Source: Paraprevotella sp.
GTDB taxonomy: Bacteria; Bacteroidota; Bacteroidia; Bacteroidales; Bacteroidaceae
Assembly: GCA_021205005.1 (NCBI GenBank)
Contig: JAJPYK010000140.1
Coordinates: 1-7,570 of the forward strand
Length of the DNA: 7,570 bases
Direction of reading: 5' to 3'
Positions 7,501 to 7,570 of the stretch are shown piece by piece. The first letter of the stretch is position 1. Each line of letters begins with the position of its first letter. A model generated the notes under the pieces. The model saw nothing but the letters and a program-made list of their open reading frames with translations. It was not told the DNA's origin and did not search any database. Position numbers and translations under genes: made by a program.

Positions 7501-7570
7501 TTAATGCACAATAAGTATAAGCCATCCAAAACACCCCACAAAAAGCCGTTAATAAAAAATTAGGTGGCGA
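7501..7570. other. AT-rich sequence of unknown origin abutting truncated lysS
   Basis: Bases 7501-7570 contain about 36% GC, against about 50% elsewhere. They do not encode the expected lysS residues (the family reads roughly GVYEIGKNF before FRNEG) in any of the three frames of that strand. A TTAAT occurs at 7501-7505 and again at 7549-7553. I cannot identify a transposon end, intron domain, RNA gene or coding region in so short a stretch. It may be the edge of an inserted element, a rearrangement junction or an assembly join. Confidence 0.5.

Noticed and set aside
7505..7545. Bacteroides-type promoter (TTTG / TAnnTTTG) reading leftwards into the lysS remnant
   Set aside because: TTTTG and TATACTTATTG occur with roughly suitable spacing on the - strand, but the -7 match is imperfect and AT-rich DNA gives such matches often.
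6643..7563. 306-codon open frame on the + strand opposite lysS
   Set aside because: It is the antisense of a clearly conserved LysRS frame, its protein has no recognisable motif, and its end merely runs into the AT-rich tail.
7501..7570. 3' end of a group II intron interrupting lysS
   Set aside because: No domain V-like hairpin with the AGC...GTTC catalytic pattern is visible in the 70 bases before the junction. It cannot be excluded beyond the window, but nothing here supports it.

Overview
The window looks like a chromosomal segment of a Bacteroidales bacterium (Bacteroides or a close relative). The evidence is protein resemblance recalled from memory. The HAD enzyme reads as a close relative of the B. 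thetaiotaomicron pyrophosphatase BT2127. The lysyl-tRNA synthetase, GpsA, 449-residue Pgi, RprXY-like two-component pair and PepSY-like periplasmic protein all have Bacteroidales character. GC content is about 50% by eye. Start codons lack strong Shine-Dalgarno sequences, as is usual in this phylum. Species cannot be fixed from the sequence alone.

Layout: the left end (1-738, + strand) holds the C-terminal half of a PepSY-associated transmembrane protein that begins before the window. It carries an unusual Gly/His/Arg/Asp-rich loop. A long hairpin at 800-843 separates it from everything else, which lies on the - strand and converges on it. In transcription order from the right, the - strand genes are lysS (5' part missing), gpsA, pgi, a BT2127-like HAD pyrophosphatase, an OmpR-type response regulator, its histidine kinase, and a secreted PepSY-like protein broken by a frameshift. 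Gaps are 5 to 27 bases, so they look like one transcription unit or closely nested units.

How the genes may work together: lysS, gpsA, pgi and the HAD gene are housekeeping functions (translation, phospholipid backbone, glycolysis, pyrophosphate or sugar-phosphate turnover). The downstream regulator-kinase-PepSY trio looks like an envelope-sensing module. Its secreted PepSY-like protein and the convergent PepSY membrane protein suggest a shared periplasmic job, but that link is inference.

The points most worth a second look are four. LysS homology stops abruptly at about 7500, with an in-frame stop and AT-rich unrelated sequence to the window edge. A perfect 14-bp inverted repeat followed by T6 lies inside the start of the HAD coding region, in antisense-terminator orientation. 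The PepSY-like gene has a clean single frameshift at a GTGT dinucleotide repeat. The PepSY membrane protein has a His-rich low-complexity periplasmic insert. I found no CRISPR array, rRNA, tRNA or complete mobile element, and no clearly novel multi-gene system.
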